Source: a virus
IMG/VR virus record: IMGVR_UViG_3300031950_000001
Location: 1-64,000 of that record
Length of the DNA stretch: 64,000 bases
Reading direction: 5' to 3' (one strand)
Position 1 is the stretch's first letter. Every line of letters starts with the position of its first letter. Made by a program: the position numbers and the translations under genes. The notes under the pieces are model-generated. The model was given only the letters and a program-made list of their open reading frames with translations, ran no database searches and was not told the DNA's origin. Shown here one piece after another: positions 1 to 7,891 of this stretch.

Positions 1-1071
1 GACGCCGAAATCACCGAAGGCTTCACAGACCGGGTAGCCGAATTCTTGGCCAAGGTCCCCCAGGATTGGGAAGGCATTATGCTGGGCGGCCAGCACCATA
101 CCTCTCCGAAAGAGACTGGCATTCCCGGCGTGGTCCGGGTCCAGTATGCCCAACGGACCCATGCCTATATCGCCCGGCCAAGTTACATGAAAGCCCTTCA
201 GCAGCGGTGGGGCAATTGCACCGTCCATATCGACTGGGCCATGAAAGACTGGCAGCATACCCGAATTGTGTATGCTCCTGATCCCTGGCTCATTGGGCAA
301 GCCGGAGGGCGATCCGACATCCGGGGCGCCGTAAAACCCAGGGAATGGTGGTCATCGGCAGCCCCACCTGCCCCCAGTACCAGCAAACTTCCGCCTGGAC
401 CGAAACCGGTGATTCTTTTGCGGGCAAGCCGTCCAGTTGCCGAACAGCTTCAGCGGTTCGGCTGGCATGGCGGATATAGCCGGGATCGACAAACCGGCTA
501 CGACAGCGGCCTAAAAGACATTGCCCGGCAATCCAAAGAAGTAAGACCCCGCCGTCTCCGGGAGTGGATTCAATTGGTCGGTCGTGAAGCCGACGACGCC
601 TACGCCCTCTGTACCATTTGGCACCCAGAAATCACCATCGAAGATGTTCGGGCTGCCCATTCGGGTCCAATCCTGGAAATCCAGGTCGAACAGGACAACG
701 TCGAAGCCGCCGTGGAAGCAGCGTTCGATCAGCTGCCATCCGAGTGGCGGGAATACTTGGAAACTAACCCGGCTCCCAATCAACCGCCGGTGGTCTTGCT
801 CAACGCCCCGGAGGAAACGGCCCACGAGCTCCAGGAGAAACATCGCTGGCTTTGCGCCCGGCTTCCCGAACCGCTTCCCGAAGCCAATCAACTTCAGCGT
901 TGGATCGCCCGACTCCGCCGACAGGCCGCCCAAGAGGGCAAAGCCCTTGCCCTTTACGGCCTATCCGTGTTCGATCTACCCCCCTTAAAAATCCCCACCG
1001 AACCCATCACCGCCCATACGGCAGAAGAAGCCATGGGACAGTTCTTAATGGAAGGGAAAAACTATGGTTAA
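1..1071 (+). CDS. Glycosyltransferase-like protein, 5' end outside window
   Basis: The frame is open from the first base, so the true start lies upstream and the product is at least 357 residues. The N-terminal part has features I associate with family 25-like and related phage glycosyltransferases: a D-W-x-x-I-M-L-G-G segment, a T-H-A-Y-I-A-R motif, and a later P-W-L-I-G-Q-x-G-G-x-S-D-I stretch. The last 200 residues are not recognised. The stop overlaps the next glycosyltransferase by 8 bases, suggesting translational coupling in a glycan-modification operon. The acceptor (phage DNA, virion protein or host surface) cannot be told from sequence. The family assignment is from memory of motifs only. 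Confidence 0.5.
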   Translation, partial: DAEITEGFTDRVAEFLAKVPQDWEGIMLGGQHHTSPKETGIPGVVRVQYAQRTHAYIARPSYMKALQQRWGNCTVHIDWAMKDWQHTRIVYAPDPWLIGQAGGRSDIRGAVKPREWWSSAAPPAPSTSKLPPGPKPVILLRASRPVAEQLQRFGWHGGYSRDRQTGYDSGLKDIARQSKEVRPRRLREWIQLVGREADDAYALCTIWHPEITIEDVRAAHSGPILEIQVEQDNVEAAVEAAFDQLPSEWREYLETNPAPNQPPVVLLNAPEETAHELQEKHRWLCARLPEPLPEANQLQRWIARLRRQAAQEGKALALYGLSVFDLPPLKIPTEPITAHTAEEAMGQFLMEGKNYG

Positions 1072-1639
1072 TATCTATTGCTATTGGGAAGGGGAAAAGC
1101 CACCGTATATCCAAGTTTGTGAGGACCTTTTGCGAGCCTACCATCCGAATTTAGTGGTGGTGGATCCGCCAACTCTCCATACCATGAAATTCCCCCGCGA
1201 TGTATGGGATGCAATCCGCAACTGGAACGTAGCGAACCGCTCCGATGTCATTCGTTGCTGGCTTCTCAAGCAATTTGGGGGCATGTGGTGTGATATTGAC
1301 TGCATACCGGTTCACTCGTTTTCCGTATTTCTGCAGATTGCTCAAACTACACCTGCAGGAGTAGCAGCGTACGCTTCGACAGATAACACGATTGGGGTCG
1401 GGTTTATCGCAGCCCGGCCTGGCAGCGAAGCTATCGAACGATGGTGGCAAGCGATTCTCCGGGTTTTTCAGGAACAACGACACCCCCGTTGGTTGGAAGT
1501 AAGCACAGAGCCGTTCACTCGTATTGTGTCCGAAATTGGCCGTGATCAATTTGCATTATGGCCGCTGGCACACATTTCCCCAGTGGTCTGGCGTGACACG
1601 GAACGTTTTTTAATGGAGGTTAAAGCTGTTTTCAAATAA
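1064..1639 (+). CDS. GT32-like glycosyltransferase, 3' end altered by mobile element
   Basis: A 191-residue protein with the GGMWCDIDC motif near residue 75, the D-x-D metal/nucleotide-sugar site typical of GT32-type enzymes that transfer a sugar from an activated donor. The N-terminal YCYWEGEKPPYI segment fits the usual start of such domains. The last residues (from about 1615) are encoded by the left end of an inserted TnpB-related element, so the natural C-terminus is lost or replaced. Most of the catalytic domain seems present, so activity is possible. It overlaps the upstream gene by 8 bases. Confidence 0.65.
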   Translation: MVNIYCYWEGEKPPYIQVCEDLLRAYHPNLVVVDPPTLHTMKFPRDVWDAIRNWNVANRSDVIRCWLLKQFGGMWCDIDCIPVHSFSVFLQIAQTTPAGVAAYASTDNTIGVGFIAARPGSEAIERWWQAILRVFQEQRHPRWLEVSTEPFTRIVSEIGRDQFALWPLAHISPVVWRDTERFLMEVKAVFK

Positions 1640-2066
1640 CTAACTATACCGCTACAAACATACCAATAACACTTGACAAGAGACAAAGATGCGATATACT
1701 AATTGGTAAGGATTACCTGCTGGTCGACAGTGAAATAATCGAGGTTGACCGTCGTTCGGTATAGACACGGGCGTCAAGGCGTTAGCCGTTCTCTCAGATG
1801 GAAAGCGGTACGAGAACCAAGTACTGCTACGCTCAAGACTGAGAAGTTGTCGACGCTACATCGACGGATATTTGAACGCCGCTCGGAACATTGAGCGGGA
1901 AGCGTTACGTTTGATCAACAGAGGCCGGAGTGGGTTCACGGACTCTCTAAACGGACGTGGACAGGACGTAAGACCCTTCGGGGCAGTCCTGGATGAAACG
2001 TCAAAATTGGCTGAAGAAAGGCAGCCTTCCATTCCTGCCGTGGTTTAGGCAGGTTTGGTAAACCAG
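1615..2066 (+). mobile_element. Mini IS605/TnpB-type element, copy 1
   Basis: A 452-bp segment essentially identical to 36693-37144. It holds a strong promoter, then a decayed TnpB reading frame. The recognisable TnpB pieces are GIDTGVKALAVLSDGKRYEN (N-terminal part of the catalytic fold, here V-G-I-D-type Asp) joined directly to YLNAARNIEREALRLI (C-terminal Asp region), so the middle of the nuclease is missing. The right end carries two small hairpins, CTGCCG..GGCAG and TTTGGTAAACCAG, as expected of IS200/IS605 right ends. No TnpA is present, so this is a non-autonomous relic. It separates or replaces parts of two glycosyltransferase genes. Confidence 0.75.
1673..1700 (+). promoter_or_regulatory. 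Sigma70-like promoter inside the mini-TnpB element
   Basis: TTGACA at 1673-1678 and TATACT at 1695-1700 are separated by 16 bp, a near-consensus housekeeping promoter. It faces the truncated tnpB frame and the downstream glycosyltransferase remnant, so the element may drive 2067-4396. Confidence 0.6.
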
Positions 2067-2627
2067 ATTACCATTCCCATTGTACCTTGGAAAGACCCCT
2101 TCTGGGAGAAACTCAACCTAGATCGACACCTAGCGATGTATGAGCGAGTCGTCTTTGTCGATCGGGACGCCATTATCAGTGAGCGGCGCCCCAATCTCTT
2201 TGACATTGTGCCTGTCGAGTCGTTCGGAGTTGTCCCATCTGAGCAGGACGGCCATTGCTTTCTGGAGCACATTGCGCAACATATGGCGCCGCTTTGTCGA
2301 TTACTGGGGATCGACATGGACTATACACGGGAATATTACAATTCGGGCGTGATGGTTTTCAGTCCACAACGCCATCAAGCCGTGTTTGAGCTCAGCCGGT
2401 CGATCCATCCGTTGCCTTCCCATCGGGGATGGGTAACGATTGATCAAGGCCTTTTAAGTGCAGCATTGAAATATCTTGGAGTTCCGGTTTGCCGGCTAGC
2501 GCCGACGTTTAATCGCATCGGCGAAAAACTTTGGAACCGCTGGCAGCCTGTCATGGATGATTTTATCTGGCATTTTTGCGGCCCCAAAAACTGGGAACAT
2601 ATGAGTCAGACCAGTTGGCGAATATGA
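2067..2627 (+). pseudogene. GT8-like glycosyltransferase lacking its N-terminus
   Basis: The frame enters from the mini-TnpB right end; the only upstream start is a TTG at 2055 inside the element. The residual 187 residues contain VVFVDRDAIISERRPNLFD, resembling the GT8 D-x-D site, and YYNSGVMVFSP, resembling the GT8 N-S-G-V motif. A normal GT8 enzyme would have several dozen more residues before the D-x-D region, so the insertion appears to have removed them. It may be translated as a fusion from the TTG, but function is doubtful. Confidence 0.55.
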
Positions 2628-2743
2628 CAATACCCACCATTTTGACATTAGAGATCGATTTTTTTCGATGCGGCTCCAACAGTGCTCTGTGATTTCGAGG
2701 TATCCGAAAACGCTATTAGAACTTCGATCCGGGAACCTGAGCT

Positions 2744-4396
2744 ATGAAGCTTGCGGCTTTGTGCATCACATATAACCGCCCCCATCTATTGGGGGAGCTT
2801 ATTCAGTGCTTCTTAGCACAGGACTATCCTAAGGAGCTCCGGGAGCTTATTATTCTCGATGATGCCGGTCAGTATGACAATCAGGAAGGTAATGGCTGGC
2901 GTCTTATTTCGATTCCTAGAAGATTCCATACCCTCGGCGAAAAACGGAATGCGTGTGCCGCCTTGGCTAGCCCCGATGTAGAGGGATTTTTAGTTGCCGA
3001 TGATGACGATATTTATCTTCCGCATTGGTTTTCGGCGTGTGCCCGCGCCCTAAAAGAGGGCGATTTTTGTAGGCCTAGTCTAGTACTGACTCTCGAAGGG
3101 GATAAGTTCGTTGCGAAATCGACGGCTGGTGGGGTATTCCATCCCGGATGGGCGTATAGGAAATCGGCCTTTTATCGTGTTGGCGGCTATCGCGACATCA
3201 ATGCCGGGGAAGATCAGGATTTTGGACGTCGACTTCTTGCCAGCGGGGTCAAAGTCGTCGATCCGTGCCAATACTATCCTCCTTATCTTTATTACCGGTG
3301 GGATATTTCCAATACCTATCACGCTACCTCTGCGTCCTATGATGCATTAGGACGAATGAAAATCGAAAAATGCCATCGCATCGAGATTAAATGGTCTAAA
3401 CCCTGGAGCAAACTGCCTATTATTCTTCCAGGCGGACAACGAATCAATCAACCCACCATCCGCGACGTACACGCATATCATGTGTCCGCAGGGCCGAAAC
3501 GCGTCGATCTTATTAGGCCCATATTGCATCCTGATAATAGCGGTCCCATTATGGGGATGTATGCTCTGCAAAAGCTTCTGCGAAGGAAGATCGAATCAGG
3601 CTTAAAGTGGTTGTCTATTGTAACAAACCCCTCCAGCAAGCAAGTACTGCCGTGGTTTTGGTGGGTAGGCGATAGGGATAAAGCGTCGAAGTGGATTGAT
3701 TTGGGGCTGCCGTTTGTCCAGGGTCCAAATGCACTATTTATCCGCGCCCGTACTCCCAGAATCGATTCGTTGGAGTGTAAGCTACTAGATTCCTCGTTAT
3801 GTAAGATGACGTTTTGTCATAGCGAGTGGTATCGTGATCTCATCCTAAAACAACGAGGTCCTGAGAATACGTCTCCAATCGTACTTTGGCCGTATCCTGT
3901 AGATGTTTGGCCGGAAGGCCCGCTTCTTCCGGAATACGATCTTTTAATCTATGTCAAAAATTTTGTCCCTCCCGGACTACCCGAATTTCTAGCCGAGCGA
4001 TTTCCTAATAGCAAAATTATTCAATACGGACATTACCAAAGAGAAGAGCTCTTTGAGATCGCCCGACGTTCTAAAGCATGTGCGTATCTCGCGGAAGACG
4101 AATCCGGCGGGATTGCTACGGCTGAGATATTTCTGTCTGGGTGTCCTATTGTAGGCGTGAAAACAGGTGCGCCGTTCATTATCGATGGTCTTACCGGTCT
4201 TTTTGTCGAAAAGCTGCCTAATCCTAGTCCGCAAAATGACGAGCAGAAGGAGCTTCTGGGGGATTATCTCTTCGCCATACGGAAGGCTCAGGAGTTCGAT
4301 CGTAAAACCGTTCGCGATGCCGCAGCCGAGAAATTTGATAATGAGAAAATTGTGAAGACCATTCTTGACGCCCTAGAGCTGGCGCGATCTTCATGA
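2744..4396 (+). CDS. Two-domain glycosyltransferase (GT2-like plus GT4-like)
   Basis: A 550-residue protein. The N-terminal half begins KLAALCITYNRPHLL and has the acidic DDDD stretch near residue 86, the pattern of a GT-A family 2 transferase. The C-terminal half (about 330-550) has a GT-B layout ending with ESGGIATAEIFLSGCPIVG near residue 453, the E-x7-E-like donor site of GT4 enzymes. Two transferases fused in one chain suggest sequential addition of two sugars. The stop overlaps the radical SAM gene by 4 bases, so the two are probably coupled. The acceptor is unknown. Confidence 0.75.
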   Translation: MKLAALCITYNRPHLLGELIQCFLAQDYPKELRELIILDDAGQYDNQEGNGWRLISIPRRFHTLGEKRNACAALASPDVEGFLVADDDDIYLPHWFSACARALKEGDFCRPSLVLTLEGDKFVAKSTAGGVFHPGWAYRKSAFYRVGGYRDINAGEDQDFGRRLLASGVKVVDPCQYYPPYLYYRWDISNTYHATSASYDALGRMKIEKCHRIEIKWSKPWSKLPIILPGGQRINQPTIRDVHAYHVSAGPKRVDLIRPILHPDNSGPIMGMYALQKLLRRKIESGLKWLSIVTNPSSKQVLPWFWWVGDRDKASKWIDLGLPFVQGPNALFIRARTPRIDSLECKLLDSSLCKMTFCHSEWYRDLILKQRGPENTSPIVLWPYPVDVWPEGPLLPEYDLLIYVKNFVPPGLPEFLAERFPNSKIIQYGHYQREELFEIARRSKACAYLAEDESGGIATAEIFLSGCPIVGVKTGAPFIIDGLTGLFVEKLPNPSPQNDEQKELLGDYLFAIRKAQEFDRKTVRDAAAEKFDNEKIVKTILDALELARSS

Positions 4397-5112
4397 CCGA
4401 TTGGACGCCCAAAACCGGAAAAGCCGAATGGCATCTTACTTATAGATGCAATCTGCGGTGCGTCGGTTGCAATCGGCTCACCCACTTGTTTCCCAATCTC
4501 GATATTCCGGATATGACTCTAGATGACGCAGCACGATTCTGTAGAGAAGGTCCGAAATTCGGGTTTCATACAATCATCATTATCGGCGGCGAACCAACGC
4601 TTCATCCCGATTTTTTAAGTTTTGTGAAATTAGCCCGGAAGCATTTTCCGACGGTTCAACTGTTTTCGAACGAGTATACCGAAGATACCCGGCTTTTGGT
4701 AAAATGGGCCGTTGCCCAAGGAGTCATAAAAGTTCATTCAGCGAAGACCACATCATGTGTCCATCATATTTTGGATCAATGTGTCGCCCCCGTCGATTGC
4801 GGTATTCAGCGCGAGCCTTGCCGGTTTTGTTCGTGCTATCCTGGTGCTTGCGGCATTTCTGTTGATTCGCTCGGTTATACGATGTGCTGTTGTGGGGGTG
4901 CTGTTGATACAGCGCTCGGACTAAACGCTCGCGCAAAACAATTAAGTCAGCTTTTTAATAACGATTTTGCAAAACGGCAATTGGACGCGATGTGCTCGAG
5001 ATGTGGCTTTGATATGGGCATCTATACGCAACACGGTCATCTTGTCGAACGTCATTGTGGTGTTCCGATGTCAAAAACATGGATCGAGGCATGGAAAAAA
5101 CGCGGCATTTAA
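4393..5112 (+). CDS. Radical SAM protein with Cys-rich C-terminal half
   Basis: A 239-residue protein with C-N-L-R-C-V-G-C (Cys 19, 23, 26), the CX3CX2C motif that binds the 4Fe-4S cluster and S-adenosylmethionine in radical SAM enzymes, and a GGEPTLHPDF motif near residue 66. The second half has many cysteines (CRFCSCYPGAC, YTMCCCGG, CSRCGF), likely binding auxiliary iron-sulphur clusters as in SPASM-type enzymes. It overlaps the upstream glycosyltransferase by 4 bases, so it may modify a sugar, peptide or nucleotide in the same pathway. The substrate cannot be inferred. Confidence 0.8.
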   Translation: MTDWTPKTGKAEWHLTYRCNLRCVGCNRLTHLFPNLDIPDMTLDDAARFCREGPKFGFHTIIIIGGEPTLHPDFLSFVKLARKHFPTVQLFSNEYTEDTRLLVKWAVAQGVIKVHSAKTTSCVHHILDQCVAPVDCGIQREPCRFCSCYPGACGISVDSLGYTMCCCGGAVDTALGLNARAKQLSQLFNNDFAKRQLDAMCSRCGFDMGIYTQHGHLVERHCGVPMSKTWIEAWKKRGI

Positions 5113-5180
5113 AGATGGGAAGGATTTTTAGTTAAGAGCACTTGAATTTTTTAACTGTTAATTGGTAGACTAAAAGACGA

Positions 5181-5284
5181 AAGGCCGGCCAGAGTAACAA
5201 GGCTATCGTTTTGGAGGGACGGTCCCTCCAGCCGATCGAACCACAAAGCCCGATCCTTTTGCCCTGCTCTGGCCGGCCTTTTTT
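5181..5284 (+). terminator. Large palindromic terminator or small RNA before csrA
   Basis: AAGGCCGGCCAGAG (5181-5194) pairs perfectly with CTCTGGCCGGCCTT (5267-5280), followed by a T-run. The 70-nt loop has its own hairpin, GGAGGGAC/GTCCCTCC (5213-5229). The outer stem would terminate transcription after the radical SAM gene. The exposed GGA motifs directly upstream of csrA could make it a CsrA-binding RNA, but that is inference. Confidence 0.6.
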
Positions 5285-5387
5285 GTTTAACTCTTTACGA
5301 CAAAGGAGAAGCGTATGACGAATTGAAAAAGTTACAATGACGGCAATGGACAGGGTAAGAAAGGTTTTTTGACAAGGAGGAGTTGCT

Positions 5388-5618
5388 GTGCTCATGCTCA
5401 GCCGTAGGACCAATCAGTCGATCATCTTAAAGGTTGGTGACATCCGTATCGAGGTTCTCGTTGCCGAAATTGAGGCCGGTAGGTACGGCCGTCGAGGAGG
5501 CCTGGTCAAGCTGGGAATAGACGCCCCTAAAGACACCGTCGTTATCTACCGAAAAGAGCTCGAAGAAAGGAATAGCAAGCCTTCGGAGCCGCAGCCAGCC
5601 AGCGAACCTGCGACTTAA
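5388..5618 (+). CDS. csrA: CsrA-family RNA-binding regulator
   Basis: A 76-residue protein starting MLMLSRRTNQSIILKVGD, the CsrA/RsmA N-terminal strand (M-L-x-L-[ST]-R), then I-x-V-L-V-A-E-I and VKLGIDAPKDTVVIYRKEL, matching the R-L-G-I-x-A-P/E-x-I-x-V-x-R-x-E-[IV] core that contacts GGA motifs in RNA. The GTG at 5388 is chosen because it restores the canonical M-L-x-L-S-R-R and lies 6 bases after AAGGAGG. A proline/serine-rich tail follows. CsrA dimers block ribosome binding or stabilise mRNAs. Here it sits next to a region of heavily structured small transcripts. Confidence 0.9.
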   Translation: MLMLSRRTNQSIILKVGDIRIEVLVAEIEAGRYGRRGGLVKLGIDAPKDTVVIYRKELEERNSKPSEPQPASEPAT

Positions 5619-5640
5619 TTTAAAAAAGACAATAACAAAT

Positions 5641-5684
5641 AAGCCGGGACTGGCAAGACTCTTGCTCGTCCCGGCTTATTTTTT
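5641..5684. terminator. Terminator between csrA and convergent genes
   Basis: AAGCCGGGAC (5641-5650) pairs with GTCCCGGCTT (5668-5677), with an inner GCAAG/CTTGC pairing and a T-run at 5679-5684. It lies between csrA and the convergent gene ending at 5687 and may serve both strands. Confidence 0.8.
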
Positions 5685-5686
5685 AG

Positions 5687-6403
5687 CTATTTCTCTTTTT
5701 CAGCTTCCACCATGTTTTTAAAGCTCATGAACGTGGCTTTGTCCTGCGCGTACGCCGTCATCATGGCAATGGCATATTCAGCCGCCTTATCCATCTTATA
5801 CCTCTGCGCGCAGTCGATAAATCGCTGAAACTCTTCAAGCGTGTCCAAATCGGCTCTATCGGCTTTGGCTTTCGCAACAGCGTAAATGGCGTCCATCATC
5901 GCCTTATCATTCCGCCACCGGTTCATGACATCATAGTTATTCTCGACATCGTACATGTAGTTAATTATCTTCGGCACCAGGATATATTGTTCTGCGTCGC
6001 ACAATTCTTTAACGAACGTTTTGACCTTCTCGGCAAACATCAAGCTATAGCCTATTCTCAATAGGCAAATATCGGCCGTAGCAACGGCCACTTCATAAAC
6101 CGACGGCGGTCGATACGTGAGTATATCAAATACCCCCGTTGCCATAGCCGTTACAATACGGCTAAAGTCGGTTACCCGACTTTGCCAGAAATCGTTCGTC
6201 ATGACGTTGATAGCCGCCATAAGCCGATTCATCATCCCCTCGCCTACGGGATGGCCTAGTATCTCTTCTAGTTCGGCCTTAATGGCCGCATATTCCCCGT
6301 CCAGAACATTAGGCCCGTACTTTTCGGCTAACGCCAGATAAAGCATGGGAGGGGTGGCTTCCGGGTCTTCGAAAATGGCAACAATCTTAGCGTCGTTTGG
6401 CAT
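5687..6403 (-). CDS. Unknown protein, 238 aa
   Basis: Not recognised. It starts at MPNDAKIVAIFEDPEA; an in-frame upstream start would extend into the preceding gene and has no better ribosome site, while AAAGG precedes 6403. The protein looks soluble and mostly helical, with repeated short helices and no signal peptide. It follows the 6420-6809 gene by 16 bases on the minus strand, so the two form an operon transcribed away from the small-gene array. Confidence 0.65.
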   Translation of the reverse strand: MPNDAKIVAIFEDPEATPPMLYLALAEKYGPNVLDGEYAAIKAELEEILGHPVGEGMMNRLMAAINVMTNDFWQSRVTDFSRIVTAMATGVFDILTYRPPSVYEVAVATADICLLRIGYSLMFAEKVKTFVKELCDAEQYILVPKIINYMYDVENNYDVMNRWRNDKAMMDAIYAVAKAKADRADLDTLEEFQRFIDCAQRYKMDKAAEYAIAMMTAYAQDKATFMSFKNMVEAEKEK

Positions 6404-6419
6404 GGAAGGGAAACCTTTC

Positions 6420-6809
6420 TTAGAAGACTTTGAGCTCCAAGAGCCTCGTAATACCGTTAATATCAAAGAGCCTTGCCTCTAAAGTGGGCGGAATCTCGTC
6501 GGCAAATTCGTTGTCATGAATATCATACCACTTTTGGGGTACGCCGTTTACAAATAAGGTAGCCCATCGATTGTCTGCAATGCCCAATTTAACATCGGCC
6601 TTTTTGTCGAGAGCCTCAAGAATGGCGTCTTTGAACTTTTTAAAGATAATCTTAACCGCCGTTTCGTCATATCGGGAGGCAATAAAGACAAGCGAGATGA
6701 GGACGGATTTTTCGGTTTCCGTGAGTTTGGAATAGTCTTCGTTAAAGCCCAAAAGAATGCAAATCTCCACAAGCTGCTTACGTTTGATGGGAATAAGCCG
6801 CTTTTGCAT
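6420..6809 (-). CDS. Unknown small basic/helical protein, 129 aa
   Basis: Not recognised. The start at 6809 (MQKRLIPIKRKQLVEICILL) is preceded by AAAGGAG at suitable distance; an upstream in-frame ATG adds ten residues without an independent ribosome site. It reads as a compact helical protein with a basic N-terminus. It is the first gene of a two-gene minus-strand operon whose promoter must lie between 6810 and 6935, next to a copy of the recurrent palindrome. Confidence 0.6.
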   Translation of the reverse strand: MQKRLIPIKRKQLVEICILLGFNEDYSKLTETEKSVLISLVFIASRYDETAVKIIFKKFKDAILEALDKKADVKLGIADNRWATLFVNGVPQKWYDIHDNEFADEIPPTLEARLFDINGITRLLELKVF

Positions 6810-6911
6810 TGAGGGGTCTCCTTTGGGGGATACTTTCATTATACTGGAGACCGAACTGGAATTGGGCTGGAGGATTTGGTCTATTGGCAGTATGGATTGG
6901 CCGTTCGTACG

Positions 6912-6935
6912 AAATTTGATTCCGGAATCAAATTT
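6912..6935. repeat. Recurrent palindrome (perfect), divergent intergenic region
   Basis: The core TTTGATTCCGGAATCAAA lies at 6915-6932 and symmetry extends three bases on each side. It sits between the divergent 6809 gene and the first small-gene cassette. Confidence 0.9.
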
Positions 6936-6938
6936 GGG

Positions 6939-6975
6939 GCTAAAGAATCGGGAATTTCATGGCATTTAAGCATGA
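6939..6975 (+). promoter_or_regulatory. Array-type bipartite promoter motif
   Basis: GCTAAAGA (6939) and GGCATTTA (6961) start 22 bases apart, the same pitch as at many later cassettes. It is followed at once by a structured leader. Confidence 0.55.
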
Positions 6976-7070
6976 GCTGGGCGACCAGCCTTTACCACCT
7001 CGGCCAACCCCGCCTGGCCGGGTGGTAAGGACCGGAAAAGGCGGGGAACCTCCTAAAAAGGAGGAGGAAC

Positions 7071-7301
7071 ATGTTTATCATCATCATGGACGGTCGCGGC
7101 CGCTACTGGGCTTGCAGCCCAGTTAGCGACCGCGAGGCCGACCTTTGGCGGCTTGTCGGCCGGCCGCCAAAGGTCGGCCAGATCCTGGAGGCTCCGCAAG
7201 GGGCCTCCAGGATGCTGAAACGGCTCGGGTACACCCGGGTCAACCGGGTACCCGAGCCGTTGAGACCCGATCACCTATGGGCCCTTGAGGCCCTAGGGTG
7301 A
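7071..7301 (+). CDS. Unknown 76-aa protein encoded by a chain of perfect hairpins
   Basis: The ATG follows an excellent GGAGGAGG ribosome site, part of which can pair with an upstream CCTCCT. The product (MFIIIMDGRGRYWACSP...) is not recognised. The coding sequence is almost wholly made of back-to-back hairpins: 7092-7131, a 16-bp perfect stem 7137-7152/7163-7178, 7185-7210, an 11-bp stem 7221-7231/7249-7259, and 7268-7304, whose 3' arm contains the stop codon. Either the mRNA fold is selected together with the peptide, or the transcript is a structural RNA and the frame is incidental. Confidence 0.5.
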   Translation: MFIIIMDGRGRYWACSPVSDREADLWRLVGRPPKVGQILEAPQGASRMLKRLGYTRVNRVPEPLRPDHLWALEALG

Positions 7302-7308
7302 TCGGGGG

Positions 7309-7359
7309 CCGGAGGCGGGGGAATGGCCGGCACAAAGAAACCCCCGCCTCCGGTTTTTT
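7309..7359 (+). terminator. Terminator of the 76-aa cassette
   Basis: CCGGAGGCGGGGG (7309-7321) pairs perfectly with CCCCCGCCTCCGG (7341-7353), followed by TTTTTT and the AGCTA signature shared by other terminators in this array. Confidence 0.9.
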
Positions 7360-7473
7360 AGCTATTTCTGTTTTTTATCCGTCGGGAACCGGCGGCGGAC
7401 ATCGTCGTCCTTATGGTCTGCGAAAGCATCTTTCTTTTTTAGAGTTGATAAGTTTAGAATCCTGGCTTTGTAG

Positions 7474-7479
7474 TATAAT
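7474..7479 (+). promoter_or_regulatory. TATAAT box before a structured RNA
   Basis: A consensus TATAAT lies about 24 bases upstream of the folded segment starting at 7503. No good -35 box at standard spacing is visible, so this is a partial promoter prediction. Confidence 0.4.
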
Positions 7480-7494
7480 TTATTTCTCATCGCT

Positions 7495-7677
7495 TTTCCC
7501 AGCCCCGACCGCTCTCGGGTTCAGCCCTTCGCCGGGCTAAGATTATTGCCTGTCGTGGCTGAGCTGCTGCCCGTCCACAGGAAGACTGGCTCCGGGCTGG
7601 CGGTTAACCGCAGAGAGCCGTCGGGGCACTGCAAGGGGAGGAAGGTCTGCCGGCCCCTTCCTCCCCCGCTTTTTTTT
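7495..7677 (+). ncRNA. Structured non-coding RNA with long-range stem
   Basis: There is no credible reading frame. CCCCGAC and GCTCTC (7503-7509, 7511-7516) pair with GAGAGC and GTCGGGG (7613-7618, 7620-7626), closing a domain of roughly 90 bases with internal hairpins AGCCC/GGGCT and CCTGT/ACAGG and the palindrome GCGGTTAACCGC. It ends with a strong terminator: GGGGAGGAAGG pairing with CCTTCCTCCCC, then eight T. The long stem interrupted by a single mismatch is compatible with a regulatory RNA, but it matches no family I know. Confidence 0.6.
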
Positions 7678-7680
7678 AAC

Positions 7681-7717
7681 CTAAAAGTTCCGTTCGATTT
7701 GTGGCATTTAAATATGG
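7681..7717 (+). promoter_or_regulatory. Array-type promoter motif
   Basis: CTAAAAG (7681) and GGCATTTAAATATGG (7703) have a pitch within one base of the other cassettes. An 11-bp perfect hairpin (AAATCTAGCCC/GGGCTAGATTT) follows in the leader. Confidence 0.5.
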
Positions 7718-7802
7718 AGCTCAAAATCTAGCCCATATTGGGCTAGATTTGGGCTTCTTTTTACTTTTTTTTTTTTCTTTCGCTACAAAAAAAAGACGGT
7801 TT

Positions 7803-7859
7803 AGCCTTGCCCGATTTTTTCCCGCCAATCGGGAGTAAGGCTTGTTAGTGAACGGCGGG
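7803..7859 (+). promoter_or_regulatory. Pseudoknot leader (copy 1)
   Basis: AGCCTT..CCGAT (7803-7815) pairs with ATCGG..AAGGCT (7828-7842). The loop sequence CCCGCC (7821-7826) can pair with downstream GGCGGG (7854-7859), giving an H-type pseudoknot. Because GGCGGG is followed by a T-run, the same pairing could act as a terminator, so this may be an attenuator or riboswitch. The ribosome site AAGGAGG of the 7892 gene follows directly. Confidence 0.6.
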
Positions 7860-7891
7860 GTGTTTTTTAGTTTTTTTTAAGGAGGTGTGTT

